From: Nocardia terrae
Lineage (GTDB): Bacteria > Actinomycetota > Actinomycetes > Mycobacteriales > Mycobacteriaceae
Assembly: GCF_009760405.1 (NCBI RefSeq)
Contig: NZ_WRPP01000002.1
Location: forward strand, 682,001 to 746,000
Direction: 5' to 3'
Length of the DNA: 64,000 nt
The notes beneath the pieces are model-generated. The model did no database searches and was not told the DNA's origin. It worked only from the letters and a program-made list of their open reading frames with translations. Numbering within the stretch: the first letter of the stretch is position 1; every line of letters begins with the position of its first letter. The translations under genes were made by a program, and so were the position numbers. Shown piece after piece: positions 32,953 to 41,978 of the stretch.

Positions 32953-33989
32953 CACTTGCACCCCTGCACGGCCTGCGCGAAACACAGCCAGTTGTCCGGA
33001 AACAGCCACGGCGCGTACACGTTTCCGTACGGGCCGTCGCCGAGCACATTGTTGAACTGTCGCAAGGTCACCGGCATGGTCTGATACAGCAGGTCGAGGT
33101 TGCCCTTGTTCTTTTGGAGGCCCTCGGACATGGTGTTCAGGTCGGTGATGAGCGGGGCGAGCTGGTTGTTGTTCTCGAGCCCCATCTGCTGCAGCAGGCC
33201 CGATAGCGACGCCACATTGTCGAGCAGCTGTTTCAGCAGGGTCTGCCGCTGTTGCACGGCGCTGCCGATGGCCTCACCCCGAGTCAGCAGGAGCAGCACG
33301 CTGTTCTGATTGTCCGAGGCCAGCTGCGAGACGGTGTCCATGCTCTTCAGCAGCGTGTCCACCTCGTCGCGGCGATCATTGATCACCTTGGCCAGCGCGC
33401 CCACGCTGTCGAGCGCCTGCACGGTCAGCTCCGGTGAGTTGCCCATCTGCTGGTCCACCAGATCCAGGGCTCGGCGCAGCTTCTGCGGGTCCAGCTTCTC
33501 GATGCGCTCGAAGGAGTTCTTGTACCGCGGATCCTGAATGACCTTGCCCAGGTTGTAGGGCACCGAGGTGTGATCGAGCTCGATCCGATCCCCGGCCAGC
33601 GCCTTACCCTTTCCCGGGGTGAGGTCCACGTGCAGGCGGCCGAGGATGGTCGACATCTTGATCGCGGCGCGCGCCTCGTCGCTGAGCGTGACGTCGCTGT
33701 GCACCCGCATGTCGACGAGCACCTTGCCGTTGTCCAGCTTGACCGCGCTGACCTGCCCGACCTCGATGCCCGAGACGTCGACGGTCGCGCCGGGCCGCAA
33801 CCCGGCCGCCTGGACGAACTCGGCGTGAATCGTCTTGTCGCCCAACTGGGCCCGCTCGAGCACGCTGGAGCCGACCAGCAGCAGCACCACGAACGCCGAG
33901 GCGAACAAGCCCAGCCGCAGGTAGCGGTTGGCGAGAAAGCCGGGCCAGCGGATCGCGCGCCCGCGCGGGATGCGAAGTCGCCGCGTCAT
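32952..33989 (-). CDS. mceC: MCE-family protein, position C
   Basis: 345 residues. The start at 33989 overlaps the mceB stop by ATGA. One membrane helix (LGLFASAFVVLLLVGSSVLE) is followed by the MCE domain (IHAEFVQAAGLRPGATVDVSGIEVGQV) and long helices, ending in LCFAQAVQGCK with two Cys that may pair. Part of the six-subunit lipid conduit. Frames extending upstream to 35282 run across mceB in the wrong phase and are not used. Confidence 0.92.
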   Translation of the reverse strand: MTRRLRIPRGRAIRWPGFLANRYLRLGLFASAFVVLLLVGSSVLERAQLGDKTIHAEFVQAAGLRPGATVDVSGIEVGQVSAVKLDNGKVLVDMRVHSDVTLSDEARAAIKMSTILGRLHVDLTPGKGKALAGDRIELDHTSVPYNLGKVIQDPRYKNSFERIEKLDPQKLRRALDLVDQQMGNSPELTVQALDSVGALAKVINDRRDEVDTLLKSMDTVSQLASDNQNSVLLLLTRGEAIGSAVQQRQTLLKQLLDNVASLSGLLQQMGLENNNQLAPLITDLNTMSEGLQKNKGNLDLLYQTMPVTLRQFNNVLGDGPYGNVYAPWLFPDNWLCFAQAVQGCK

Positions 33990-35008
33990 CGGCACACCTC
34001 CGAATGGGATCGGCCACCGATCTGGTTGAACAGGCCCGGCGGGAGCAGCACACCCCACAGCGACACGTCCAGGCTGCACAGGTACGCGTTGCCGTACGCG
34101 CCGTAACTGCTGAAACGCGCGACGCCATTGAGGATGTCGGGCAGTTCGACGGCCGCCTTGTCCAGCGACGCGCCATTGAGCAGCAGCAGCGCGACACCCG
34201 CGGAGGCGTCGGTCTGCGCCCGCGCCGCACCGGGTTTCACCTGGGCGATGATGTTCACCAGCGAATCGGTCGCCGTCGCAACGCGTTCCACCGACGACTT
34301 CAGCGTGCCGCCCTGCGCGTAGAGCGCGTCGGTGAGCGCCCGCGCCTGGGTGATCAGCGTTTCGAGCTCGTTGCTGCGATGGGCCAGGCCCGAGATCACA
34401 CTGCTCAGGTTGCCGACCACCTGACCGAGGATCTCGTCGCGCTGCCCGAAGGTGCCCGCCAGCTGCGCGGCCTGGGTCACCAGCGCACTCAGCGACACCC
34501 CGTTGCCCTGCAGGGCCTGAATCAAGGTCTCCGACAACGAGTTCACCTGATCCGGTTGCAGCACGCTGAACAGCGGCTCGAAACCCGACAGCAGCGAGGA
34601 GACGTCGAAGGACGGCTCGGTCCGCTCGATCGGGATCTGATCGCCGGAGCGCAGCACCTGCCCGGCGTCCTTGCCCGGAATCAGCGCGATATAGCGCTGT
34701 CCGATCAGGTTCTGGTAGCGCACCAGCGCCTTGGTCGTGGTGGTCGGGTGCTGGTCGTCCTCGATGCGGAAGTCGACGCGGGCCCGGTAGTCCTCGGCGA
34801 AGGCGATCTTGTCCACCCGCCCGACCCGCACACCCGCCATGCGAATGTCGTCGCCGACGCGCAGGCCGAGCACATCGGAGAACACGGCCGAATAGCTGTG
34901 CGTGCCACCGGGAACCGAACGCTGCAGGGTCGACCAGATGGTGTAGGTCAGCACCACCGCGACGACCGCGAAAAGGCTGAAGCCGGCCAAGGCTTTTCCG
35001 GATTTCAC
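33986..35008 (-). CDS. mceB: MCE-family protein, position B
   Basis: 340 residues from a GTG at 35008, six bases after GGAGG and overlapping the mceA stop as GTGA. Signal-anchor helix (ALAGFSLFAVVAVVLTYTIW), MCE domain (YSAVFSDVLGLRVGDDIRMAGVRVGRV), then a helical tail ending in EVCR. Its role in the complex is as for the other MCE subunits. The longer open frame to 35464 lies over mceA in another phase. Confidence 0.92.
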   Translation of the reverse strand: MKSGKALAGFSLFAVVAVVLTYTIWSTLQRSVPGGTHSYSAVFSDVLGLRVGDDIRMAGVRVGRVDKIAFAEDYRARVDFRIEDDQHPTTTTKALVRYQNLIGQRYIALIPGKDAGQVLRSGDQIPIERTEPSFDVSSLLSGFEPLFSVLQPDQVNSLSETLIQALQGNGVSLSALVTQAAQLAGTFGQRDEILGQVVGNLSSVISGLAHRSNELETLITQARALTDALYAQGGTLKSSVERVATATDSLVNIIAQVKPGAARAQTDASAGVALLLLNGASLDKAAVELPDILNGVARFSSYGAYGNAYLCSLDVSLWGVLLPPGLFNQIGGRSHSEVCR

Positions 35009-36423
35009 GAAGCACCTCCGCTGTTCGCCGGAACCAGGGAACCGCCCGCGAGGATCGGCGTGAGCAGCACCGTCTCGGCCGCGGTGGGGGTGTGGCCGAC
35101 CAGTGCCGCGATCGCCTCGGCACCGCGCAGCCCGCTCTGCTGCGTCGCAGAAGCGGGTGGTGTGGTCTCCGAGTAGGACGCCGGCGCGGTAAGCCCGGGA
35201 ATCGCGGGCAGGCCGGGGATTTGCGGAAGACCCGGGACAGCGGGCAGGCCCGGCTGCCCGGGATCGACCGGCTGCGTGCCATCGGCGGGGACCGGTCCCG
35301 CCGCGTCGAGCCGCTTGGGCATGAGCTGCTGTGGAAACTCCTGTGCCGGAGCGGCTTCCGGCACCGTCGACCCGCCGCAGCGCGGACCGGCCAGCGCGCC
35401 GTAGTGCGGGCAGTCCTTCGCGGTGTACTGCTGGAACGGGGTGAAGGTCACGTCCATCTTCCACACCATCTGCTTCTTCGGCCCGAAGCTGAACGTGGTC
35501 TGCAACCGCTGCAGGGCCGTGTTCAGATTGGCGATGGCGTACGGGATGGCCTGCGGGTCCTGGGCCAGGCTGCCGAAGAGCTGGTTCAGGCCCGAGACCA
35601 GGAACTTGCCGGAGTCGGGATTGCGGGCGAAGAGCCCGTTCACGGTGTCGACCGCGGTGCCGCCGCTGGTGAGCAGGTCCATGAGCGCGGAGCGCTGTTC
35701 GGTGAGCGTGCGCGCGGTGGTGACCGACTTGGCCAGTGTCCCCACCAGATCCGGGGCCGACTCGCTCAGCGCGGTGGCCGCGCGCCCCAGATTGCCGAGC
35801 AGATCGCCGATGCCGTCGATGCCGCGGACCTCGGTGATCCAGTGGTCGAGCCGCTCGACCGTGGAACCCGGCACCCGGGAAGAGGGATCGAGGGCGGCCG
35901 ACAGTGTGGACAGCACCCGCCCCAGCTTCTCCGGTTGAATCTTGTCGAGCACGGTGCGCAGCACATTGAGCGTGGTCTGCAACTGCACGGTCGCGGAGCT
36001 GGTGTCCTCGGGAATGGTCGCGCCCGCGCGCAGCCCGTCCCCGGTGGGTGTGGTGTCGACCAGTTCGATCGCGGTCACCCCGAAGATATTGTTGGGAATC
36101 ACGCGCGCCGCCACCGTCGCCGGAATCGTGCCCGCCACTTGCGGTTCGAGCGCGATCGCGGCCCGCTGTCGCTCACCCTTGGCGACCACCGCCACGTCCT
36201 CGACGCGGCCCACGACCATGCCGCGGAACTTCACGTCGGCGTGCGCGGGCAGCCCGTCACCGGTGCTGGTGAGGACCGCGGTGACCGCCATCTTGTCCTC
36301 GAAGCGGCCGGTGTAGCGCAGCGCCAGCAGGTACACCAGCAGCGCCACGGTCGCGATCAGGGCGAGTCCGGCCAGCGTGAGCTGCCGGGCCGTGGGGCCC
36401 CGCCCGCTGGGATCGAGAATCAT
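35005..36423 (-). CDS. mceA: MCE-family protein, position A, with a Pro-rich tail
   Basis: 472 residues, ATG at 36423. Membrane anchor (LTLAGLALIATVALLVYLLA), MCE domain (~45-130; VTAVLTSTGDGLPAHADVKFRGMVVGRV), helical region, then a C-terminal part with a PGLP-type repeat (PGLPAVPGLPQIPGLPAIPG) that is likely disordered and may reach into the cell wall. It is longer than most MCE subunits because of this tail. It starts 8 bases after the yrbEB stop. Confidence 0.92.
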   Translation of the reverse strand: MILDPSGRGPTARQLTLAGLALIATVALLVYLLALRYTGRFEDKMAVTAVLTSTGDGLPAHADVKFRGMVVGRVEDVAVVAKGERQRAAIALEPQVAGTIPATVAARVIPNNIFGVTAIELVDTTPTGDGLRAGATIPEDTSSATVQLQTTLNVLRTVLDKIQPEKLGRVLSTLSAALDPSSRVPGSTVERLDHWITEVRGIDGIGDLLGNLGRAATALSESAPDLVGTLAKSVTTARTLTEQRSALMDLLTSGGTAVDTVNGLFARNPDSGKFLVSGLNQLFGSLAQDPQAIPYAIANLNTALQRLQTTFSFGPKKQMVWKMDVTFTPFQQYTAKDCPHYGALAGPRCGGSTVPEAAPAQEFPQQLMPKRLDAAGPVPADGTQPVDPGQPGLPAVPGLPQIPGLPAIPGLTAPASYSETTPPASATQQSGLRGAEAIAALVGHTPTAAETVLLTPILAGGSLVPANSGGAS

Positions 36424-36431
36424 CGAAACAC

Positions 36432-37295
36432 CTATCCCGAGATGCGGAAGCCGGGGTCGATGCCCCAGATCGCAAGGGTCAGAAAGAGATTGACGAAGAC
36501 CATGACGACGATGACCATCTTGATGGCGCGTCCGGCCGCCACCCCGACGCCCTCGGGCCCGCCGGTGGCGACGTAGCCGTAGTAGCACTGGATGAACGTC
36601 GAGAGCATCACGAAGACCATGACCTTGAGCAGCGACCAGAACACGTCCGGTCCCAGCAGGAACTGGAAGAAGTAGTGGTCGTAGGTGCCCGCGGTGGTGC
36701 CGCCCAGCAACAGCACCGACAGTTTGGTCGCCAGATACGCCGTGGCCAGGCCGACGCTGTAGAGCGGGATGATGGTCAGGGTGGAGGCGATCATGCGGGT
36801 GCTGATCAGATACGGAAGTGGCCGGATGGCAATGGATTCCAGCGCGTCGATCTCCTCGGAGATGCGCATGGAGCCGAGCTGCGCGGTGAACCGGCAGCCC
36901 GCCTGAATGGCGAAGGCCAGGGTCGCGATGATGGGCGCGAGCTCACGCGTCGTGGCGAAACCGGAGATGGCCCCGGTGAGCGGGGACATGGTCAGCAGAT
37001 TCAGCGCCGTGAACGACTCCATGCCGACGGTGATGCCGCCGAAGCCGCACAGCGCGACGACCACGCCGATGGTGCCGCCGCCGACCACCAGTGAGCCGTT
37101 GCCCCAGCCGACATCGGCGGTCAGGCGCAGCACCTCCCGGCGATAGTGCCTGAGCACGAACGGAATCGCGATCAGAGCCTGAAAGAACGTGATGACCTGA
37201 TGGCCGAGACGCTGATTGGCCCGGTACGGGACGGAGACCACGTTCGTGGCCATCCGCACCGGGCGCAGCGCCGGGGGAGTGTAGGTACTGCCCAT
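36432..37295 (-). CDS. yrbEB: YrbE-type MlaE permease, position B
   Basis: 287 residues, a permease of the MlaE family with about five to six membrane helices and the conserved GFATTRELAPIIATLAFAIQAGCRFTAQLGSMRISEEIDALE block, which contacts the ATPase. Paired with YrbEA it forms the inner-membrane channel of the Mce importer. The ATPase (MceG) is not in the window, as is normal because it is usually encoded elsewhere and shared. It is separated from yrbEA by one base. Confidence 0.93.
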   Translation of the reverse strand: MGSTYTPPALRPVRMATNVVSVPYRANQRLGHQVITFFQALIAIPFVLRHYRREVLRLTADVGWGNGSLVVGGGTIGVVVALCGFGGITVGMESFTALNLLTMSPLTGAISGFATTRELAPIIATLAFAIQAGCRFTAQLGSMRISEEIDALESIAIRPLPYLISTRMIASTLTIIPLYSVGLATAYLATKLSVLLLGGTTAGTYDHYFFQFLLGPDVFWSLLKVMVFVMLSTFIQCYYGYVATGGPEGVGVAAGRAIKMVIVVMVFVNLFLTLAIWGIDPGFRISG

Positions 37296-37296
37296 C

Positions 37297-38166
37297 TCAC
37301 ACCACCTTCGACGGCAGCAGCGTGTTGTAGAGCTGGGTGAGCGCGATATTGGTGGCGAACAGCATGAGCGCCGAGCTCACCACCGCCGAGTTCACCGCAT
37401 TGGCGACCCCGCCCGGCCCGCCGTGCGCGTGCAGTCCGATATCGCAGGCGATGACCGCGGTCAGCAGTCCGAAGATGGCCGCCTTGAGGACGGCGATCAC
37501 CAGATCATTTGCCACCGCGAAGGAGGCGAACGAGCCGATGAACGAGCCCGGCGTGCCCGACTGGGCGTAGACATTGAACATGTAAGCCGTTGCGAAGCCG
37601 ACGAAGACGATGAATCCGCACAGCAGCATGCTCACCAGCACCGCCGCCGCCAGCCGGGGCGCGACCAACCGGCGGACCGGGTCCACGCCCATCACCATCA
37701 TGGCGTCGATCTCCTCGCGGATGGTCCGGGAGCCGAGGTCGGCGGTGATGGCCGAGCCGACCGCGCCCGCGATCATGAGCGAGGTGACCAGCGGCGCGCC
37801 CTGGCGGATGATGCCGAGCCCCGCCACCGCGCCGATGAACGTCGTCGCGCCGACCTGGTTCACGAGTGCGCCGACCTGAATCGACACCACCACCGCGATC
37901 GGAATGGCCACCAGCACGGTCGGCGCGGCCGACACGCTCGTCATGAAGGCGCACTGCTTGATGAACTCGCGATACGGGAAGCGGCGCTGGAGGATCGAGA
38001 CGAACAGCTGCCGCAGGGCATCGCGACCCAGATCGACCTGCCGGCCGAGGGTTTCCAGTGACCGCTGCGGATGCCGCTGCCACAACCCGCGCAGGCTCCG
38101 GCCGATCCGGTCGAGCTCCGAGGATTCCAGTTCCGCTGTGGCGGGCGACTTCTCGAGTGTCGTCAT
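37297..38166 (-). CDS. yrbEA: YrbE-type MlaE permease, position A
   Basis: 289 residues from the ATG at 38166, which shares one base with the stop of the upstream small gene (TGATG). After a ~60-residue cytosolic N-terminus it has the MlaE permease core, with APLVTSLMIAGAVGSAITADLGSRTIREEIDAM in the coupling region. It works with YrbEB in lipid import. The frame extends to 38475 in the sequence, but that part is over the small membrane-protein gene. Confidence 0.93.
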   Translation of the reverse strand: MTTLEKSPATAELESSELDRIGRSLRGLWQRHPQRSLETLGRQVDLGRDALRQLFVSILQRRFPYREFIKQCAFMTSVSAAPTVLVAIPIAVVVSIQVGALVNQVGATTFIGAVAGLGIIRQGAPLVTSLMIAGAVGSAITADLGSRTIREEIDAMMVMGVDPVRRLVAPRLAAAVLVSMLLCGFIVFVGFATAYMFNVYAQSGTPGSFIGSFASFAVANDLVIAVLKAAIFGLLTAVIACDIGLHAHGGPGGVANAVNSAVVSSALMLFATNIALTQLYNTLLPSKVV

Positions 38167-38354
38167 CAGGCCATCCCCGCCAGATGGTGCTGCAATGCCA
38201 CCAGCCCGACGCCGAGGACTGCGAAACCCGCTGCCACGGTGCACAACACGGCCACCCACAGCCCGAAGCGCAGCACTGGATTGACCTTCATACGCCCACC
38301 GAGGATCTTGATCCCGATTACCAGGATGTCGATGAGCCAGACCAGAGCCATCAT
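38166..38354 (-). CDS. Small two-helix membrane protein of the mce operon
   Basis: 62 residues with two hydrophobic helices (MMALVWLIDILVIGIKILGG and FGLWVAVLCTVAAGFAVLGV). It is packed without any gap between the 74-residue gene and yrbEA, whose start overlaps its stop. Such small membrane proteins in front of yrbE genes are found, to my recollection, in Nocardia and Rhodococcus mce operons but lack a known role. They may assist assembly of the permease. Confidence 0.75.
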   Translation of the reverse strand: MMALVWLIDILVIGIKILGGRMKVNPVLRFGLWVAVLCTVAAGFAVLGVGLVALQHHLAGMA

Positions 38355-38579
38355 CTACGTCATGCACACATTCGAGAAGGTGAGCACCGGCCAGCACACG
38401 ATGGATCCCAGGAACGAGACGATCACGTCGATGCCGTGCAGCTGCTTCAAATGCGAGGTGTGCGTGAGGGTCCACACGACCCCGATCAACCCGTAGGGAA
38501 TCCCGAGAATGATGAGCGTGCCGAGGAACTCGGACACCTTCATCTCGTAGCTGAGTATGCGATCCAAGCGTTTCAGCAT
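38355..38579 (-). CDS. Small membrane protein, first gene of the mce operon
   Basis: 74 residues from the ATG at 38579, preceded by GGAAAGGAA. It has an amphipathic N-terminus, one hydrophobic stretch (EFLGTLIILGIPYGLIGVVW) and a second near the end (DVIVSFLGSIVCWPVLTF). It directly abuts the 62-residue gene (TAG then ATG). I know no named family for it. It makes the operon eleven genes long before the regulator. Confidence 0.75.
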   Translation of the reverse strand: MLKRLDRILSYEMKVSEFLGTLIILGIPYGLIGVVWTLTHTSHLKQLHGIDVIVSFLGSIVCWPVLTFSNVCMT

Positions 38580-38603
38580 GTCGCGAATTCCTTTCCCCGC
38601 CCG

Positions 38604-38623
38604 GCCGTGCCTCTGTGCACGGC
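38604..38623. promoter_or_regulatory. Palindrome upstream of the mce operon
   Basis: GCCGTGC-CTCTGT-GCACGGC has perfect 7-base arms, 24 bases upstream of the first operon start (38579), inside the 213-base region shared with the divergent MpaB-like gene. It may be an operator or a leader hairpin. Confidence 0.35.
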
Positions 38624-38792
38624 GGTCGCCGCGACGTATGTTACTCACTATTCTCGCGAGTGGAAGCGATTCTGGCGATCTTTTCTGCGGGGTAAAGCCG
38701 TGCAGTATCGCTGGTAATCCTCAACCCGTGTTGCTTGCGCAGACGTTAAGTTAGTATCCGTTCATTGATTGGAACGCCCGAAGGGGGATCTC

Positions 38793-39695
38793 ATGACCAT
38801 TGCGGCAGCGCAGCCGTCCGGCGCGCCCACCCTGACCCTCGAGCAGACGCGCATCCACATCCCCGGCGTGCACCGCCCCGACGGCAAGCGGCCGCCGAAA
38901 CTCGAAGACGCACTGGACTTCTGGCAGTTCTCGGGGGCCGCGGCGAACGTCGCCATGCAGATGGCGCGGCCGGGCGTCGGGTACGGGGTGGCCGACAGCC
39001 GGGTGGAGTCCGGGGCGCTCATGGTGCATCCGTGGAAACGGTTGCGCACCACCGCTTCCTACCTCGCGGTCGCCATTCTCGGCACGCCCGAGGAGAAGGT
39101 CGCCTTCCGGGAAGCGGTCAATGTGGCGCATCGGCAGGTGAAATCCGAACCGGGCGCGGCCGTGCGCTACAACGCCTTCGACCGCAACCTGCAGCTGTGG
39201 GTGGCCGCCTGCCTCTACATCGGTTTCGAGGACTCCTACCAGCTGCTCAACGGCAAGATGAATGCCGAACAGGCGCAAGCTTTCTACTCCACCGCCGCCC
39301 CACTGGGCACCACCTTGCAGGTCACCGACGAGATGTGGCCCGCCACCCGCGCCGAGTTCGACGAGTACTGGCTGCTGGCCTGCGAGCAGGTCGCCGCCGA
39401 CGAGAAGATTCGCGCCTTCATCGACGACCTCCTGCACCTGCGCATGATCCACTGGTACCTACGGGTCCTCTTCGGCGGCCTCCTGCGCTTCCTCACCGTC
39501 GGCTACCTGCCGCCCCACTTCCGCGAACAACTCGGCGTCCAATGGACCCCGTCCGACCAACGCCGCTTCGAACACCTCTTCCTGTTCGTGGGATTCGTGA
39601 ACCGCTTCATCCCCAGATTCATTCGCAATGCCGGAACCCGCTCCATGATGGCCGACGTGCGCCGCCGCTTGAAGAAGCACAAGGCGCTGATCTGA
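38793..39695 (+). CDS. MpaB/DUF2236-family oxygenase
   Basis: 300 residues from the ATG at 38793, close behind AAGGGGG. The pattern (MVHPWKRLRTTASYLAVAILGTPEEK, then NVAHRQVK) matches the MpaB/DUF2236 family, which includes the rubber oxygenase Lcp; members are thought to bind heme through a conserved His. It is divergent from the mce operon and shares its upstream region, so both may answer to the same regulator. A role in oxidising an imported lipid or steroid is an inference. It is convergent with a GT39 gene. Confidence 0.85.
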   Translation: MTIAAAQPSGAPTLTLEQTRIHIPGVHRPDGKRPPKLEDALDFWQFSGAAANVAMQMARPGVGYGVADSRVESGALMVHPWKRLRTTASYLAVAILGTPEEKVAFREAVNVAHRQVKSEPGAAVRYNAFDRNLQLWVAACLYIGFEDSYQLLNGKMNAEQAQAFYSTAAPLGTTLQVTDEMWPATRAEFDEYWLLACEQVAADEKIRAFIDDLLHLRMIHWYLRVLFGGLLRFLTVGYLPPHFREQLGVQWTPSDQRRFEHLFLFVGFVNRFIPRFIRNAGTRSMMADVRRRLKKHKALI

Positions 39696-39710
39696 GAACG
39701 AAGCCGTTCC

Positions 39711-41789
39711 TCATGCGGTGTGCGGCTGGGACAGGTCGTAGACGGTGGTGCCGCCGACCGTGACCGCGGTGAAGTTCGCCTTCACCCAGGCGCTGATCTG
39801 GGAGCCAGTCGAATCCGAGCCGCCGCCCGGGCCGAAACCGCCGCCGTCGATGAAGTAGCGGACCTGGCAGGTGGAGACGTAGTACTGGAACTGTCGCAGC
39901 GTAGGGGAGCTGTCGCCGCCGGCGAAACCGCCGATGGCCATGACCGACTTGCCGGAGTTCAGAGCCAGGCCCGCGGCCGAACCCGAGCCGACGGTGGCGG
40001 CCGCCCAGCGACCATTGGTCTGCTCCAGCAAGGACACCAGGTCGGCATTGCTCGAGGACGAGGAGTCCGGGCCGTGACCGCCGTCCGTCGCGGGGGCTTC
40101 GTCGGGCGTAGTGGTCGGGATCCCCTCGGGCGCTTGGTCGGACGTGCCGGTCGGGGGCGTGGGTCGCTCACCGGTCGGTTGGTTGGACGCGCCGCCCCCC
40201 GGGCCCGCGCCACCCGGAATGCCGAAGCTCTGGCTGGTCGGGCCGGAGAGTGGGTTGCCGCCAGCGTGTGACCGACCTGCCGTTGCCACCGCCCAGGCGC
40301 CGGTGCCGCCGAGGCCGAACAGCGCGCCCGACAGGATCAGTACCGCGGCACAGCGGCGGGAACCGCGGGTACCGGCGATCACGGCCAGTGCCACCGGGAT
40401 CGAGCCGATGAGGACCGTCCAGCGCAGCCACGGCGTCCAGTCCGGGGTGCGGTTCAGTAGCGCGAACGACCACGCGCCCGTGACCGCCGCCATCACCGCC
40501 AAGGTCAGGCGGGCGGCGGGATGGCTTGCGCGCGACCATAGTTCACGCACGGATAGGGCCACCAGCGCGGCGATGGCCGGAGCCAGCGCGACGGTGTAGT
40601 ACGGGTGCACGGTGCCGCTCATGTAAGAGAAGGTCACCGCGGTGACCAGCAGCCAGCCGCCCCACAGCACGAAGGCCGCGCGGGTTCGGTCGGTGCGGGG
40701 TGCGCGGCGTGTGAGCCAGAGGCCAGCGAGCAAGCCGATGAGTGCGGCAGGCAATAGCCATGAGATCTCGCCGCCCATCTCGGAGCCGAAAAGGCGCGTG
40801 AGGCCGGGCGATCCGCTGAAGCCCGCGAAACCGTGCATGCCTTCAGGCGCGTCGCCGCCGCTCGGGCCGCCGCCACCCATATTGCCGCTGCCGCCGAAGA
40901 TCCGGCCGAGGCCGTTGTAGCCGACCGCCAGCTGCCACAGGCTGTTGTCGGTCGAGCCGCCGATGTACGGCCGGGAATCCGCGGGCCACAACTCGACCAC
41001 GGCGATGTACCACCCCGCCGACACCACCACCGCCACCGAAGCGAGTACCAGTGCCGAGATCCGCTGCCGCAGTGGGCTGTTCGCGGCGATCAAGAACGCG
41101 AGACCCAACCCGGGCAGGATCAGGAACGCCTGCATCATCTTGGTGAGGAAGCCGAACCCGACCGCCACGCCCGCGAGCGCCAGCCACCCGGTCGGTGCGG
41201 ACCACAGCCGCCCGCCGTCGGCCTGGATCGCGCGCACCGTGCAGTAGGCGGCGGCCACGAGCAGCAACACCAGCAGTGCGTCCGGGTTGTCGAACCGGAA
41301 GATCAACACCGCCACCGGCGTCAGCGCGGCGACCGCACCCGCCACCAGTCCGGCGCCGGGGCCGCTCAACCGTCGCACGGTGGCCGCGAGCAGGCCGACC
41401 GACGCGACACCCATGAGCGCCTGCGGCAACAGCACCGACCACTGGCTGAACCCGAGCACCCGGCCCGACAGGCCCATCACCCACATCGCGGCGGGCGGCT
41501 TGTCCACGGTGATCGCATTACCGGCGTCGAACGACCCGAACAGCAACGCATTCCAACTCTGCGACCCGGCCTGCGCTGCCGCCGAGTAGTACTCGTTCGC
41601 CCACCCGGACGCGGTGAGATCCCACAAATACAGCACGGCCGTCGCCGCCAGTAGCGCGAGCATTCCCGGCCGCGCCCACCGAGGTTGGGTTCTCGGTCCG
41701 AAAAACGCTCTCGCGAACCATGTTTCGCCATCATCCGGGTCGCGCCGCCGATGCGTCGCCACCTCCGCCCGTGGCACCGTCGAAGTCAT
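39711..41789 (-). CDS. GT39/ArnT-like membrane glycosyltransferase with a soluble tail
   Basis: 692 residues from the ATG at 41789 (AAGGGGA seven bases upstream); an ATG at 41837 is an alternative. The first ~510 residues have 11-13 membrane helices, with the conserved loop NEYYSAAAQAGSQSWNALLFGSFDAGNAITVDKPP, typical of dolichyl- or polyprenyl-phosphate sugar transferases. A Gly/Pro/Ser/Thr-rich linker with many Asp and Ser follows, then a soluble C-terminal domain (ADLVSLLEQTNGRWAAATVGSG) ending in VYDLSQPHTA. It likely moves a sugar from a lipid carrier onto an envelope acceptor. Confidence 0.88.
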   Translation of the reverse strand: MTSTVPRAEVATHRRRDPDDGETWFARAFFGPRTQPRWARPGMLALLAATAVLYLWDLTASGWANEYYSAAAQAGSQSWNALLFGSFDAGNAITVDKPPAAMWVMGLSGRVLGFSQWSVLLPQALMGVASVGLLAATVRRLSGPGAGLVAGAVAALTPVAVLIFRFDNPDALLVLLLVAAAYCTVRAIQADGGRLWSAPTGWLALAGVAVGFGFLTKMMQAFLILPGLGLAFLIAANSPLRQRISALVLASVAVVVSAGWYIAVVELWPADSRPYIGGSTDNSLWQLAVGYNGLGRIFGGSGNMGGGGPSGGDAPEGMHGFAGFSGSPGLTRLFGSEMGGEISWLLPAALIGLLAGLWLTRRAPRTDRTRAAFVLWGGWLLVTAVTFSYMSGTVHPYYTVALAPAIAALVALSVRELWSRASHPAARLTLAVMAAVTGAWSFALLNRTPDWTPWLRWTVLIGSIPVALAVIAGTRGSRRCAAVLILSGALFGLGGTGAWAVATAGRSHAGGNPLSGPTSQSFGIPGGAGPGGGASNQPTGERPTPPTGTSDQAPEGIPTTTPDEAPATDGGHGPDSSSSSNADLVSLLEQTNGRWAAATVGSGSAAGLALNSGKSVMAIGGFAGGDSSPTLRQFQYYVSTCQVRYFIDGGGFGPGGGSDSTGSQISAWVKANFTAVTVGGTTVYDLSQPHTA

Positions 41790-41978
41790 CGCTTCGTCCC
41801 CTTCGCTTCCCCGCGATCCGGTAGTCGGCGCGGTCATTGCCAGCGATCCTGGCCGCCACGGCTCGGGGGAACGTAGCGCGAGCCTGGGAACCAGCTGGCA
41901 ATCATGGGCGGACGTCCTGGGAGCCACCTGTGCGTCGACTGTGCGCCGGATATCCGCCGCGGAACCCGCGCCGAGCCA

